Assembly: GCA_009746045.1 (NCBI GenBank)
Contig: RPFO01000026.1
Span: 1,766,747-1,830,746, forward strand
DNA: 64,000 nucleotides
Direction: 5' to 3'
DNA from: Mesostigma viride
Lineage: Eukaryota > Streptophyta > Mesostigmatophyceae > Mesostigmatales > Mesostigmataceae
Shown here: piece after piece, positions 23,543 through 32,295 of the stretch
Numbering within the stretch: position 1 is the stretch's first letter
Layout: every line of letters starts with the position of its first letter
Notes under the pieces: model-generated
What the model was told of the DNA's origin: nothing
The model's database searches: none
What the model saw: only the letters and a program-made list of their open reading frames with translations
Program-made: the position numbers and the translations under genes

Positions 23543-24072
23543 TTAGGTTCTTTTGTCATCGCCACCCGACTTCCCTTTCTTAGGCCTCCCCCAAGGCTTG
23601 GGAAGACCTGTTTCGGGGTCGATATTATGAGTCCTCGGCTTTGTGTCCTTCGACCCCGCGGGCCTACCACGCTTCTTGGGGCTCCGAGGGATGACTTCCT
23701 TTTTGATTTTCGGGGGGCGAGGGGCCTTTGGCGGAGGGGGGGGTTGCGGGGTTTGCGTTTCATGGCGATGATGTGCATCAACTTTTGGCGGCACTCGTGG
23801 CCTATCCCGGTATGCGTGGGGGGCAGCTCGCCGTCGTACCCGCACTCTCGCACAAACGCCGCCATCCTCTCGTGGACCTTTGGTGCTATTCTGGCGCCGG
23901 TCAGGTAGCGCACGAGTGTGGCCAGGTTGAGCACCAGATCTCGGCGGTCGGAACTGCCACGGTAGGAGTTGTTATTCACCTTGAGCCCCGCGCAATTGTG
24001 AGTGGCTGGGTCTGGGAGGCTATATTGTGGGGAGGGCGTCGTGGGCTGAGAAAATGCCTGCTTCAAGTCCAT
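23543..24072 (-). CDS. basic AT-hook-like protein, frame-broken at a poly-G run
   Basis: The N-terminal part (MDLKQAFSQP and following, ~120 residues) begins at 24072, next to an ACTATACAC and AATCTAT promoter-like pair. After a Pro-rich linker the sensible continuation is in the next frame: it is Lys/Pro-rich with KKRGRPAGSK and WGRPKKGK, AT-hook-like cores (GRP flanked by basic residues), and stops at 23543. The frame change falls in eight G (23736-23743, plus strand). In the unshifted frame the protein would run to 23482 with no recognisable features. A DNA-binding role is likely from the AT-hook-like cores; no known homologue is recognised. It lies head to tail between the packaging ATPase and the recombinase genes. 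Confidence 0.65.
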
Positions 24073-24100
24073 CGCAAGTGTATAGTAATAAGAATAGATT

Positions 24101-24985
24101 TTATTTTTTCAGGACCAAGTAGGTATCAAAGTTTTTCCTATAGCGTTTCGAGTCGTCTGGTTCGTCGTTGTCGACCGCGAGGAAGTCGTGTGGGCTGTTT
24201 TGGGTGGCGTACTCCCACAGTGCCAGGAAGTCCTCTGGTGACGTGTGACCCGCCGATTCTTCTGCGATCTGTCGCGAGGCCCGCCGGTCCTTGGTGCGGA
24301 AGAGCACGAGGAACGAGACGTTGGCGCGGACGGACCTCGGAACTCCCGCGCTCGTGAATGACTGGTTGACGAAGACCATGGACGTTAACAGGTGCCGGTG
24401 TTTGAATGCAAAGGACGACACGGGACCTTTCGAGTCCGCCCGGTAGAGCTTTGACCCCGCCATGTCGTCGATGAGGATGATCGAGGAGGGAGGCCCGTAC
24501 TGGAACCGCGTCTCGGGCTCTTTGAACTGAAGCCTGTCGAGGGTCAAAAACATGTTGAGGTCCATGTCTTCTTCGGTCTTCTGGCCGTCTAAGAACTCCT
24601 TCTTGAACTTTTCCCACACCTTCAAGTCCCGCTGGTACTCCTCGTATTCCGTGAGGTCTTTCTTGATGTCCGCCACCATCTGGTTGAAGCTGTCGTCCGT
24701 GTACGTCTCCATACTCATGGCGGGCGTCGGAAGGAGCTTGTACTTCGGCTCGGTCGTGGCGGACCCCGAGATCAGGTACAGTTTGTCGAAAGAGTGCGCG
24801 TCGAAGTACGCCTTGACCATGTTGATGGCCGCCGTCGTCTTCCCGGTCCCTCGCATGCCCACAAAAGAGGCGATAAAGTGCAGCCTTGGCGCGTTGGATG
24901 GGACCTGGCGGGTCTTGGCGTATTTCAGCTTGAGGTCCTTGTTGGCGAGCGGCGTCTCGATGTGGATGCTCTCGATTTCTGGCAT
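24101..24985 (-). CDS. A32-like genome-packaging ATPase (FtsK/HerA family)
   Basis: 294 residues, the expected size for PLV and virophage packaging ATPases that drive DNA into the capsid. Walker A is GMRGTGKTT (~residues 43-51), preceded by the hydrophobic strand HFIASFV. Walker B is SIILIDDMAG (~168-177). A sensor-like segment MVFVNQSF (~203-210) follows. The C-terminus ends in YLVLKK. The start at 24985 gives the usual short N-terminal region before Walker A. It is separated from the coiled-coil gene by ~20 bases and from the AT-hook-like gene by ~30, so the leftward genes are tightly packed. This is one of the most secure calls of the element. Confidence 0.92.
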   Translation of the reverse strand: MPEIESIHIETPLANKDLKLKYAKTRQVPSNAPRLHFIASFVGMRGTGKTTAAINMVKAYFDAHSFDKLYLISGSATTEPKYKLLPTPAMSMETYTDDSFNQMVADIKKDLTEYEEYQRDLKVWEKFKKEFLDGQKTEEDMDLNMFLTLDRLQFKEPETRFQYGPPSSIILIDDMAGSKLYRADSKGPVSSFAFKHRHLLTSMVFVNQSFTSAGVPRSVRANVSFLVLFRTKDRRASRQIAEESAGHTSPEDFLALWEYATQNSPHDFLAVDNDEPDDSKRYRKNFDTYLVLKK

Positions 24986-25005
24986 TTATTAGAAGGCAGA
25001 GATTT

Positions 25006-25563
25006 TTAGTCGTCGTTGAGCGAGGCCAGCAGGGATGCCCGGATAGCCAGCATCCTTTGCTCGTAAGGCGTGAGAGTCGGCGCGGTCTTCACGGCAGGCG
25101 GAGGGGCTTTCGGTTTGGCGGCCTGTTCGCGCTCCTCCTGCTCGACCTCGTACTTTGGCTTCTTCCCGCGGCGGGGTCGAGGGGTGTCCGTCGGAGTCTC
25201 GGCGACCTCCTCGGCGGCCAACAGTCGTTCTATCCGGAACTTGTTTCGCTTCTCCTCCAGCTCGAGCTCGACCAGTCTCTGCCGCTGGAGTTCGAGTTCC
25301 TTCTCAAGGACCTTGCGCTTGGTGATCTCGGCCTCGCGCTCCTCCTGGCGCTTCTTGGCGCGCTCCTCGTTCCTCTTCTGGTGGTACGGCCGCATCTTGT
25401 CCCTGAGGGCCTGCTTCTGCTCCTCGGAGAGTTGTGCGCCCTTCTTGTACTTCACGGCCTTGCTAACCTCCTCGGTCTTTACGGGCTCCTGGGGTGCTGT
25501 CGATTCCACGTCGGCGGCGGCGGGGCTCGTTGGCGAATCTGGGGCGTCTGGGACTGGGTTCAT
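25006..25563 (-). CDS. charged coiled-coil protein, unknown function
   Basis: 185 residues from ATG 25561-25563 (MNPVPDAPD). A longer frame starts at 25740 but would overlap the divergent neighbour and its promoter. The N-terminal ~35 residues are Pro/Ala/Glu-rich. Residues ~50-120 are a heptad-like run of Glu, Lys, Arg and Leu (for example LEKELELQRQRLVELELEEK), a strong coiled-coil candidate. The C-terminal part is Pro/Lys-rich, ending LASLNDD. No family is recognised. It shares the 39-bp divergent promoter with the fibre-like gene; its own copy reads TTATCTAA, seven bases, ACTATAG. Confidence 0.7.
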   Translation of the reverse strand: MNPVPDAPDSPTSPAAADVESTAPQEPVKTEEVSKAVKYKKGAQLSEEQKQALRDKMRPYHQKRNEERAKKRQEEREAEITKRKVLEKELELQRQRLVELELEEKRNKFRIERLLAAEEVAETPTDTPRPRRGKKPKYEVEQEEREQAAKPKAPPPAVKTAPTLTPYEQRMLAIRASLLASLNDD

Positions 25564-25602
25564 TGGCGCTATAGTTAATGTCTTAGATAATATTAGAACA
25601 AC
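25564..25602. promoter_or_regulatory. divergent promoter between leftward and rightward PLV gene blocks
   Basis: A 39-bp gap between two start codons. On the minus strand it reads TTATCTAA (25590-25583), seven bases, then ACTATAG, matching the two-part motif seen before many genes of this element. On the plus strand TTAGATAATATTAGAACAAC precedes the ATG at 25603. Confidence 0.65.
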
Positions 25603-28600
25603 ATGGTCGTGGTTAGCGGGAATCCTGCCAATTATAACCTGAGCACAGGGCTCGGAGAGGACACGGTGGACGAGCGAATTGCGGACCTCGAGAGCGATCT
25701 CCAGTCCCTTCAGCTGCAGGTCCATCCCTTCGACTCGCACATCACCGTTAACGGGGTCCGCTACGTATACCCGAGCGCCCCGACGCGAGTGAGACTGGGC
25801 GACAACTACAGCGAATGGACGGCCGTCACGACAGGCGAGACAAGCGGGATGTTAGAGGTCGACGGGGGCATCGTCGCAGATTGGATTCGGATTTCCTCTT
25901 TGCGACTGCTCGACCAATACGCGACAATTTCCGAGATCGTCGCAGACCGAATATTGACGCGCGATCAGATCGACTGGCTATTTGATAGGCACAGTGTTGG
26001 ATACACCACATTGCCCAGCCCTAGCGCCATGTTCACGATCCAATACGAGAACGGCACCTTGTCTGCCCCTGGAACTACGTTCACGATCACAAACAATCAG
26101 GATATCCGCATACTTCTTCCCTACACGGTCACGGGAGGAGACAGCGACGGGAAATGCACGTACCAAGTCCAGGTTCTTGGGGCTTTGGATCCGATCAACG
26201 CAAGCCAGACTGTAGACGGTCCTCACATGGACGAAATCCATTTTGGAAGCACCGGTCATGCGTATTTTGGAAAACTGATGAGTTTCTCTCAGGTCGGGTT
26301 TGCGACGACTAGGGACCTGAATAGGATGCAGAGACTCTCTAACGGCCTCCACATCACGCGCACATACGCCCCTCTAACGGCCTGGGACATAGGGCGGATC
26401 GACCAGGTGAACGAGACTTACTGGGAGAATTCCACGCCGCACAAAACGTGGGTCTTGATAGGCGATGGAGCGATACCGGGGGTCACCTTGGGCATTCAGA
26501 ACACGACACCGTACGCCTATCAAAGGAAGCTTCCTATCACTTGGAAGGTTGACGAGGTCTCTCTGACTAGCCCCAACGGCGGGATCGAATTGGATGAAGA
26601 CGGAGGCCTGCGAGGGGAGGACGCCGTGACCTGCGCGTTGACTTCGGCGGACAACGGGAAATACCTGTCGGCTGATGTGACAATATACGACGACGGGACC
26701 ATAACGACCTCGACGACTCAGCGGAAGGGCGTGATCATCGGCGTGGTGAAGACCGACCCTCTCGTCCCCGCCATCCGATCCCCTAGCAGGTTCTTCTCGA
26801 CGATCAAGCCGGCTAGAATAGGCGTCCAGATGCACGCGGACCACGACACGGGCTATGGCAGTAGCGCGCACACTGCCGCCAGTTTTGAGGTGGTGGCAAA
26901 CGGGGTCAGTCAGGGATCCGTGACCGGTGCTGGGGGCATTGCCTACCTCCTGCCAGACCCCTCCCTGAAAGAGGTGCAAGTCGTCCCGCGTTTCTCGTGT
27001 CCCCGCGACACCCCGAACATCACCGGAGAGACGGTGACTGTCACTGGTCCTGCTGCGACGTTCCATAGCCTGTTCCAATTTTCACGCGACCACACAACGA
27101 CTCTGCAGCCAACACACGAGAATTACCTCTACACGGCGAGTCCCGCCAACTTTAACGCGCTTGCTGCTGATGACATAACTCCACCAACTAAGTGCGTGGT
27201 GTTCACCGACGAGGAGATCGATGGGCCGTTCTTGGTGTGCTTCGAGATCGTTGTACCGTCTGGTAGCGCATTCGTTTCCTTATCAGACCACAATGACATC
27301 ACTGGCAAGTACCATCCCGCATTTACGGACGGACACGAGTGCTGGCGGAATCAGGGTGCCGCAGACAACTGGTGGTCAGTGTGCGGGATCAATATAAACA
27401 AAGCCGAGGGAAAGATCGGGTTGTATCAAAACCTCAAGATTGCCACACAGTACACCCTCGACGCTACGTGGGCTAGCAAGACGATTTTCTGGGTGGCGTT
27501 CAGGAGGCGATCTGACGGGCTGGTTGAGCGATACATCTCTTATGGGGCCCCGACAGGTCTAAGCAGCATGACTAAGTTATCTAACGGTGTTGGAGGGATT
27601 TTCACGGCCTCTCCGACAGGAATTGTGGCCCCATACGCACCTGGTCAACTCAGGATCGTGTTTTATCTCGACACCGGAAGTCAGGTGATCATCAACCAAA
27701 GCGGTTTGGTGGATGACACGAATACCACAGAGTTTGTCTCACTCACAACCACAAACTCTTTAGGCCTTTACTCGAGCTCTGGAGACACCTTGCGCCTTAC
27801 CCACCGCGGCACACAAGCGCTAATTTGTTCGATCATGGGCCGTAACTACTTCTCCTCTCCTGTTCCCGGGGTGGCGAACCTTTATTACACGGAACTTCTG
27901 ACAACGAAAGATAACATCGTCCACGCCGTCGCCAAGTTGCCGCCATACAATCATGGGAATACGCCCATGACGTACCCAGTTGCTGTCTATGGGGTACTAC
28001 CAGACCTCCCACACATAAAAAAGTTCGAGGTGTCGCTGTACTATAACCATGGGAGCTTAAGTACTACTAACCTGTTCAGCACCATTATAAAAGGGGCGGA
28101 ATGGGTGGGAGGGGTACTCACTACTTCATCAGGTATAAATGGCGCTGGTCAGAGGTGGATCAATGTATCAATCCAATTATCAACGCCTTTCATACCTTCT
28201 CTAGGAGGTCTAACACATTTGTTCACCGCCACGTTCCTGCCGACTGGCTCTTTCAATCCAAGCTCTACCCTCGTATACATGGACTCGTCTACTGCAAAAT
28301 TTTACGGAGACGGGGGGTTTCAAGTAGGCACGACATCATACCTCAATGAGGCTGTCTACACAGACGAGCGCGAGGCCCATAGAATCCCATTCTCGATAAC
28401 CGGGATGCGAACGGTGGCCTATGACTACATGCAGCCAGAGCTCTGGGAACTCGGACCAAAGGGAACTGTGAGCTTTCGAGATCAAAACGGGGCTGTCATA
28501 TCGCCCCCGACCACACTTAGCGCGTTCTATCTCCGGGTCCATTTCACGCAAGGTGCGCCCGCCCTTCTGGACATCGGCCACCCCTACAGACTTCTGCCAG

Positions 28601-28839
28601 ATGCCGTGAATTTCATTTATGGGCCTGGCACAACCGGCAGGCTCCTTGTCGGTCCATCTTGGCGAGTCGCGCCTGGTTATGACGAGGCTGACGGGGTGTA
28701 TGAGATACTCTTGAGGGTGGATAAGCCGCTGGGTTCTGGTAGTGCTGTGGTGTATCTCGACCCGCCCCTCAAATGCAGGTCCAAGTCAGGATTGCCGGCA
28801 AGTGGGGAGATATTTGGCCCAATCACGTGGACTGTTTAA
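25603..28839 (+). CDS. large beta-rich fibre/spike-like structural protein (putative)
   Basis: 1078 residues, the largest rightward gene. Residues ~20-42 (VDERIADLESDLQSLQLQV) form a short amphipathic helix of the trimeric coiled-coil type often found at the base of viral fibres. The rest is Gly/Thr/Ser/Val-rich with alternating polar and hydrophobic residues throughout, few Cys and no membrane segment, as expected for stacked beta domains. No enzymatic motif is seen. Its place as first gene of the capsid block and its size suggest a virion surface protein, perhaps for host attachment; this is inference, since no domain family is recognised. The frame is uninterrupted over 3.2 kb, showing that the coding region has decayed little. 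Confidence 0.6.
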   Translation: MVVVSGNPANYNLSTGLGEDTVDERIADLESDLQSLQLQVHPFDSHITVNGVRYVYPSAPTRVRLGDNYSEWTAVTTGETSGMLEVDGGIVADWIRISSLRLLDQYATISEIVADRILTRDQIDWLFDRHSVGYTTLPSPSAMFTIQYENGTLSAPGTTFTITNNQDIRILLPYTVTGGDSDGKCTYQVQVLGALDPINASQTVDGPHMDEIHFGSTGHAYFGKLMSFSQVGFATTRDLNRMQRLSNGLHITRTYAPLTAWDIGRIDQVNETYWENSTPHKTWVLIGDGAIPGVTLGIQNTTPYAYQRKLPITWKVDEVSLTSPNGGIELDEDGGLRGEDAVTCALTSADNGKYLSADVTIYDDGTITTSTTQRKGVIIGVVKTDPLVPAIRSPSRFFSTIKPARIGVQMHADHDTGYGSSAHTAASFEVVANGVSQGSVTGAGGIAYLLPDPSLKEVQVVPRFSCPRDTPNITGETVTVTGPAATFHSLFQFSRDHTTTLQPTHENYLYTASPANFNALAADDITPPTKCVVFTDEEIDGPFLVCFEIVVPSGSAFVSLSDHNDITGKYHPAFTDGHECWRNQGAADNWWSVCGININKAEGKIGLYQNLKIATQYTLDATWASKTIFWVAFRRRSDGLVERYISYGAPTGLSSMTKLSNGVGGIFTASPTGIVAPYAPGQLRIVFYLDTGSQVIINQSGLVDDTNTTEFVSLTTTNSLGLYSSSGDTLRLTHRGTQALICSIMGRNYFSSPVPGVANLYYTELLTTKDNIVHAVAKLPPYNHGNTPMTYPVAVYGVLPDLPHIKKFEVSLYYNHGSLSTTNLFSTIIKGAEWVGGVLTTSSGINGAGQRWINVSIQLSTPFIPSLGGLTHLFTATFLPTGSFNPSSTLVYMDSSTAKFYGDGGFQVGTTSYLNEAVYTDEREAHRIPFSITGMRTVAYDYMQPELWELGPKGTVSFRDQNGAVISPPTTLSAFYLRVHFTQGAPALLDIGHPYRLLPDAVNFIYGPGTTGRLLVGPSWRVAPGYDEADGVYEILLRVDKPLGSGSAVVYLDPPLKCRSKSGLPASGEIFGPITWTV

Positions 28840-28865
28840 AATCTTAGTACAGTGTTATAAAGCAC

Positions 28866-29390
28866 ATGATGCCTCGGAAGACGTCAAAACGCCCAAGTAA
28901 GAAAGCACACAAGGCTCGCCGCAAGGTCCGCACCACTGCCCAAATGCCCACGACGAGCACGATGACCAACTCCATCATCATCCACTCGACCCCAGTGCGC
29001 CGACCCGCCAAGAAAGGCAAAGTCGCCGAGATCCGCGGGTTCAGGGACGCGATGTTGATGTCCGCCATCATGGCAAACGCTAAACCTGTCGCGTACCCTC
29101 CCTTGTCCGCCTATGACCAAAAACCTGAAGCGGCCGCTCCAGTGTCTGTCCCAGTAGCACCACCAGTAGCTGCCTCGCCAGAACCAGCGAGACTTGAAGG
29201 CGGGTCGCGATTTTCTAGTATCGACTATGAATGTGCGGATTGCGGGTTAAAGCCAAAATCAAATACCCAACAAGGACTGAACCAGCATCTGAGAGCAATG
29301 ATCAAGAAGAAGGAACCGAAGCACGTATCCGGGGCCCTTAGACGGGGGGAGCTTACTGGTATTAGTGGGTCTCGTGAATCTCCCCTGTAA
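28866..29390 (+). CDS. basic protein with C-terminal zinc-finger-like motif
   Basis: 174 residues. The first ~50 are strongly basic (PRKTSKRPSKKAHKARRK), suggesting nucleic-acid binding or a nuclear signal. A Pro/Ala/Val-rich linker follows (~80-112). The C-terminal part has YECADCGL, then His in LNQHLRA and KKKEPKH, compatible with a single C2H2-like finger. By place and charge it could be a virion DNA-condensing protein, but no homologue is recognised. TTATAAAGC lies just before the start. Confidence 0.6.
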   Translation: MMPRKTSKRPSKKAHKARRKVRTTAQMPTTSTMTNSIIIHSTPVRRPAKKGKVAEIRGFRDAMLMSAIMANAKPVAYPPLSAYDQKPEAAAPVSVPVAPPVAASPEPARLEGGSRFSSIDYECADCGLKPKSNTQQGLNQHLRAMIKKKEPKHVSGALRRGELTGISGSRESPL

Positions 29391-29407
29391 AAATTTCGAA
29401 TGCTATA

Positions 29408-29731
29408 TTGCAAAGGTCTATGAATATGGACAACCTCTTTTCCGACGCCGAGATGCTGCAGATCGCCCAGTGGATGACACTCTACCCCGACACCCCTCGC
29501 GAGTTCATCGAGGCAGCCATGCTGTACTGTAGGAGCAAGCCGCTCACCGGGAAGGAGAGGAGGGTCCTCAAGAGGAAATCGCGTGGGCTTGCGGGAGAGA
29601 GTGGCAAGGTCGTGATCCACGGCAAGAACGAAATAACTTCTGAAGTCATTGTAGAGAATGAAGGAGTACGTTCAGGAGTGCAGGACGTTGACGCTGAGGA
29701 CCGAGAACAGGACCAGGGGCGGTCTCCATGA
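29408..29731 (+). CDS. small protein of unknown function, overlaps penton gene start
   Basis: 107 residues; the start could be at 29408 or at the Met five codons on (MDNLFSDAEM). The N-terminal half is helical and acidic (SDAEMLQIAQWMTLYPDTP), the middle basic (KERRVLKRKSRG), the tail acidic. It overlaps the 5' end of the next gene by 74 bases in another frame, so either the overlap is real or the penton starts further in. No family is recognised. Confidence 0.5.
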   Translation: MQRSMNMDNLFSDAEMLQIAQWMTLYPDTPREFIEAAMLYCRSKPLTGKERRVLKRKSRGLAGESGKVVIHGKNEITSEVIVENEGVRSGVQDVDAEDREQDQGRSP

Positions 29732-30515
29732 TCCAATTTGGGACATCCCTGCTGGCCTGCTAGAGGATTACCACGACGTGGGGCTGACCCTGCTGACGAT
29801 TCCCTACGAGCAGACACACATCAACAGCAATAACAACACCTTTGAGGTCACGATGGCGACGGCGCACACGGTCTCGCTGCCGGTCGGGTCGTGGACCACC
29901 ATCGAGAACCGCCAGAACATCGAGACGACTTTATTGACAATCGACAGCAGCTTCACAGTCACCTATGATCGGGCCAATAGTCGGTACACGTTCGTTGCAG
30001 AGAGTCCGTTCCAGTTCCTGGTTGGCGAGTCGGTCGGGCGGGTCCTCGGGCTAACACCCGGCATTCATCAGTCGAATGACCAGTTCGTCGTTTACAGCAA
30101 CCGACCAGCCACGAACGGGCGGCTGCGGGCCGTGTATGTTTACTCGGACATCGTGCGCGGGAATGTGGTTTCGGCGACCCACGGGACGGTCTACGGCGGT
30201 CTGTTGGCGTGTTGTCCGAACCTGTCCAAATTTCTCGAGCCCATCATATGGCAGGCGCAGAGTCCACTGTGGCAGCACGTACGAGACTCACCTAGGTCGA
30301 TCAGCCTGCGCCTGTTAGACGAGGACGACGCACCGATCCAGCTGTACAGCGACTGGGTGGTTCAGCTGACTTTCCGGATATCCCCGCAAAAGGCCATGGG
30401 GGTCGAGGCGCGGAAGATCGGGGGTATTCTCAAGTACATGGCGCTCGACAAGGACGTTCTGCCTGCGAGAAGATTATCTAACCAGGTAGGTATAAACGAA
30501 GAGGATGAAGCTTGA
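29658..30515 (+). CDS. minor capsid protein (penton), jelly-roll
   Basis: 285 residues, expected to form the fivefold vertices. It is beta-rich throughout, with features common to PLV and virophage pentons: a central segment on lineage-conserved strands (RAVYVYSDIV, then GGLLACCPNL) and a C-terminal strand pair RSISLRLLDEDDAPIQLYS followed by WVVQLTFRI. It lies two genes upstream of the major capsid gene, the usual PLV neighbourhood. Its last codons overlap the start of the next gene by 11 bases and contain that gene's promoter boxes. The N-terminal start is uncertain because of the overlap with the preceding ORF. Confidence 0.75.
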   Translation: MKEYVQECRTLTLRTENRTRGGLHDPIWDIPAGLLEDYHDVGLTLLTIPYEQTHINSNNNTFEVTMATAHTVSLPVGSWTTIENRQNIETTLLTIDSSFTVTYDRANSRYTFVAESPFQFLVGESVGRVLGLTPGIHQSNDQFVVYSNRPATNGRLRAVYVYSDIVRGNVVSATHGTVYGGLLACCPNLSKFLEPIIWQAQSPLWQHVRDSPRSISLRLLDEDDAPIQLYSDWVVQLTFRISPQKAMGVEARKIGGILKYMALDKDVLPARRLSNQVGINEEDEA

Positions 30516-30789
30516 TTTCGGCAAAGTCGTGAGCACCGCGCGTAAAATCGGACACATGGCGGGGGACGCGATCAGGAAAGTCGGCGAGGGCGCGCGGTTC
30601 ATCAAGGGTGCCGCCGGTGCCGCGGACGCAGCTCTCGGGCACGTTCCCAGCAAACTCCTCGAAAGCTCCCCAGTCTTGGGAACGGTCTACAAGGCCGCGA
30701 AGACCGGACTCGACGCCCTTTCGCACATCGAGAGGAAGGTGGACGCGCACAGGGCGTCCAACCCGCTGCTTGGTAAGTTCCTAAGCTAG
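30505..30789 (+). CDS. small amphipathic virion-type protein
   Basis: 94 residues, rich in Ala, Gly, Lys and Val with amphipathic helices (KVVSTARKIGHMAGDAIRKV and a Gly/Ala-rich stretch AAGAADAALG). It lies between penton and major capsid genes. In size, place and amphipathic N-terminus it resembles the membrane-active or cement proteins of related capsids (analogous to adenovirus protein VI), but no motif proves this. TTATCTAA at 30474-30481 and GGTATAAAC at 30489-30497, inside the end of the penton gene, precede its ATG. Confidence 0.6.
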   Translation: MKLDFGKVVSTARKIGHMAGDAIRKVGEGARFIKGAAGAADAALGHVPSKLLESSPVLGTVYKAAKTGLDALSHIERKVDAHRASNPLLGKFLS

Positions 30790-30797
30790 CCGGATTT

Positions 30798-30822
30798 TTA
30801 TCTAAGGTAGAAGGTATACAAC
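30798..30822 (+). promoter_or_regulatory. two-part PLV promoter motif before major capsid gene
   Basis: TTATCTAA (30798-30805), seven bases, GGTATACAAC (30813-30822), ATG at 30830. It has the same spacing as the copy at 30474-30497 before the small amphipathic gene. Confidence 0.65.
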
Positions 30823-30829
30823 ACACACC

Positions 30830-32074
30830 ATGTCTTCTGACGGTTCTTGGTACAATCGCGCGATCCCGAAGTCCATGCAGTACCTCATTAAGACGCTCGG
30901 TCAGCACTCCACGTCCCGCGTACAGCTCTCCACGCTCTCCGCCAACTCCGGCATCAAGCAGGGGTCGGTGGTGGCGGTCCGGCTGCCTACCCATGGGTTT
31001 GCCGACCTTCACTCGTTCGCCATGTTCTTTGAAGCGACACCGACTACGACGGCTGGTTTTTGCAAGTTTCCACCGTACACGTCTTCGCTCATCAGGCGGC
31101 TCGAGGTGCTGGTTGGTGGCCAGTCTGTGGACTCGATCAACGATTACGCCCAGCTCTTCAACACTTTGTTGACGGTCCATGGAGGACAGGGATTTATCAA
31201 CTCTCAGGGGCCTGCCGGTTGGTCTCTCAACGACACGGCTAACGTAACCCTGACAGAAAACACGGCACAAAAGGGTATTATTGACAACTGGCTCGGGTTC
31301 TTGTCCGGCGACCCTCGAATCATCGACCTCAGTCTCTTTCCACCGATCGAGATCCGCATCACGCTCATGGACGGCGGGGTGATGATCCCAGGAGCTGCTG
31401 CTGGTGGTGGTGTTGCGGCTGGGGCTGGTCTCGGGTTTGAGCTGAATGACATCCATTTCTCGATCGACACGTACAGGTTCCAAGAGGATGTGGTCTCTCA
31501 GATCTTCGCGTCTCGGCTGGCTGAGGGTGGCACCTTGCCGTTCAGGTGGAAGACCTGGCAATCGACCAAACAGACGATTCCCGGCGACACCTACAGCATC
31601 AAGGCTACCCTCTCGTCAGCATCCGCGTCAAAGTTGTTGGCCGTCCAGGTAGCAGCCGCAGCTGATGTGGCAAACGCGCGATACAACACCATGTTCGCGC
31701 ACACCGCCGACGGCCTCACCGGATTCCAGTTCGACATCAACGGCAGCAATCAGACACCAGCGTACAGGATGGGCATCACAGAGGCATGGGTGAACCTGGT
31801 TAGCGCCTTCAATGACCAGGGGAACAGTCTGTCGTGCGCAAGGGCAGACATCAATCCCGAGACATGGGCTGGTAGCGATTTCGTCATGGCTTGTCACCTC
31901 AACATGCCATGTGCTGGCGCCGAGTACCAGAGCGGTCTCGATCTACGGGGCACTGCATCGGTAGTGACTCTGCGCGTCGACAGCGCGGGTGCGGGTCATG
32001 TCTCGTACATCTTCGTAGAGATGGAGGCGAAGATGGACGTCGGCGCAGGGCGGCAGGCGGCCGTGTACCTGTAA
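30830..32074 (+). CDS. major capsid protein, double jelly-roll
   Basis: 414 residues, in the normal range for PLV capsid proteins. The N-terminal phrase LSANSGIKQGSVVAVRLPTH and following strand (FADLHSFAMFFEA), the mid-protein FPPIEIRITLMDGG with a Gly/Ala loop, and the C-terminal LRGTASVVTLRV are typical of the PLV double-jelly-roll capsid group. No signal peptide or membrane segment is present. A strong promoter-like pair precedes it: TTATCTAA (30798-30805), seven bases, GGTATACAAC (30813-30822), with the ATG at 30830. This and the ATPase are the best diagnostic genes of the element. Confidence 0.9.
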   Translation: MSSDGSWYNRAIPKSMQYLIKTLGQHSTSRVQLSTLSANSGIKQGSVVAVRLPTHGFADLHSFAMFFEATPTTTAGFCKFPPYTSSLIRRLEVLVGGQSVDSINDYAQLFNTLLTVHGGQGFINSQGPAGWSLNDTANVTLTENTAQKGIIDNWLGFLSGDPRIIDLSLFPPIEIRITLMDGGVMIPGAAAGGGVAAGAGLGFELNDIHFSIDTYRFQEDVVSQIFASRLAEGGTLPFRWKTWQSTKQTIPGDTYSIKATLSSASASKLLAVQVAAAADVANARYNTMFAHTADGLTGFQFDINGSNQTPAYRMGITEAWVNLVSAFNDQGNSLSCARADINPETWAGSDFVMACHLNMPCAGAEYQSGLDLRGTASVVTLRVDSAGAGHVSYIFVEMEAKMDVGAGRQAAVYL

Positions 32075-32104
32075 AAATGTCTGATGGTTAGTGTATAGCA
32101 TTCG

Positions 32105-32269
32105 ATGGATTATCTCAAGGACCCGCGATACACCGCGAATCCTCTCAACAGAGTCACGCTGGTCTTCGACACCCCTGAGCTGGCCGATAATGGCACGGCG
32201 ACTAACTTGCCGGCCAAGAAGGGCCCGCTGATGGAACCCAAGTTCCAGTATCCTCTGCCAAAAAAATAG
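32105..32269 (+). CDS. 54-residue protein, unknown
   Basis: A short open frame (MDYLKDPRYTANPL to QYPLPKK) between the capsid and adhesin genes, with TGTATAGC just before its ATG, like other genes here. It is Pro/Lys-rich with no membrane segment. It is compact and uninterrupted and fills an otherwise empty gap, so it is likely real; no family is recognised. Confidence 0.5.
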   Translation: MDYLKDPRYTANPLNRVTLVFDTPELADNGTATNLPAKKGPLMEPKFQYPLPKK

Positions 32270-32295
32270 TGTCATTGTGGTAGTATACTAGCTCC

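Noticed and set aside
25564-25740. Start of the coiled-coil gene at 25740
   Set aside because: It would overlap the divergent fibre-like gene and remove the shared promoter. The ATG at 25561-25563 sits just after a promoter-like motif.
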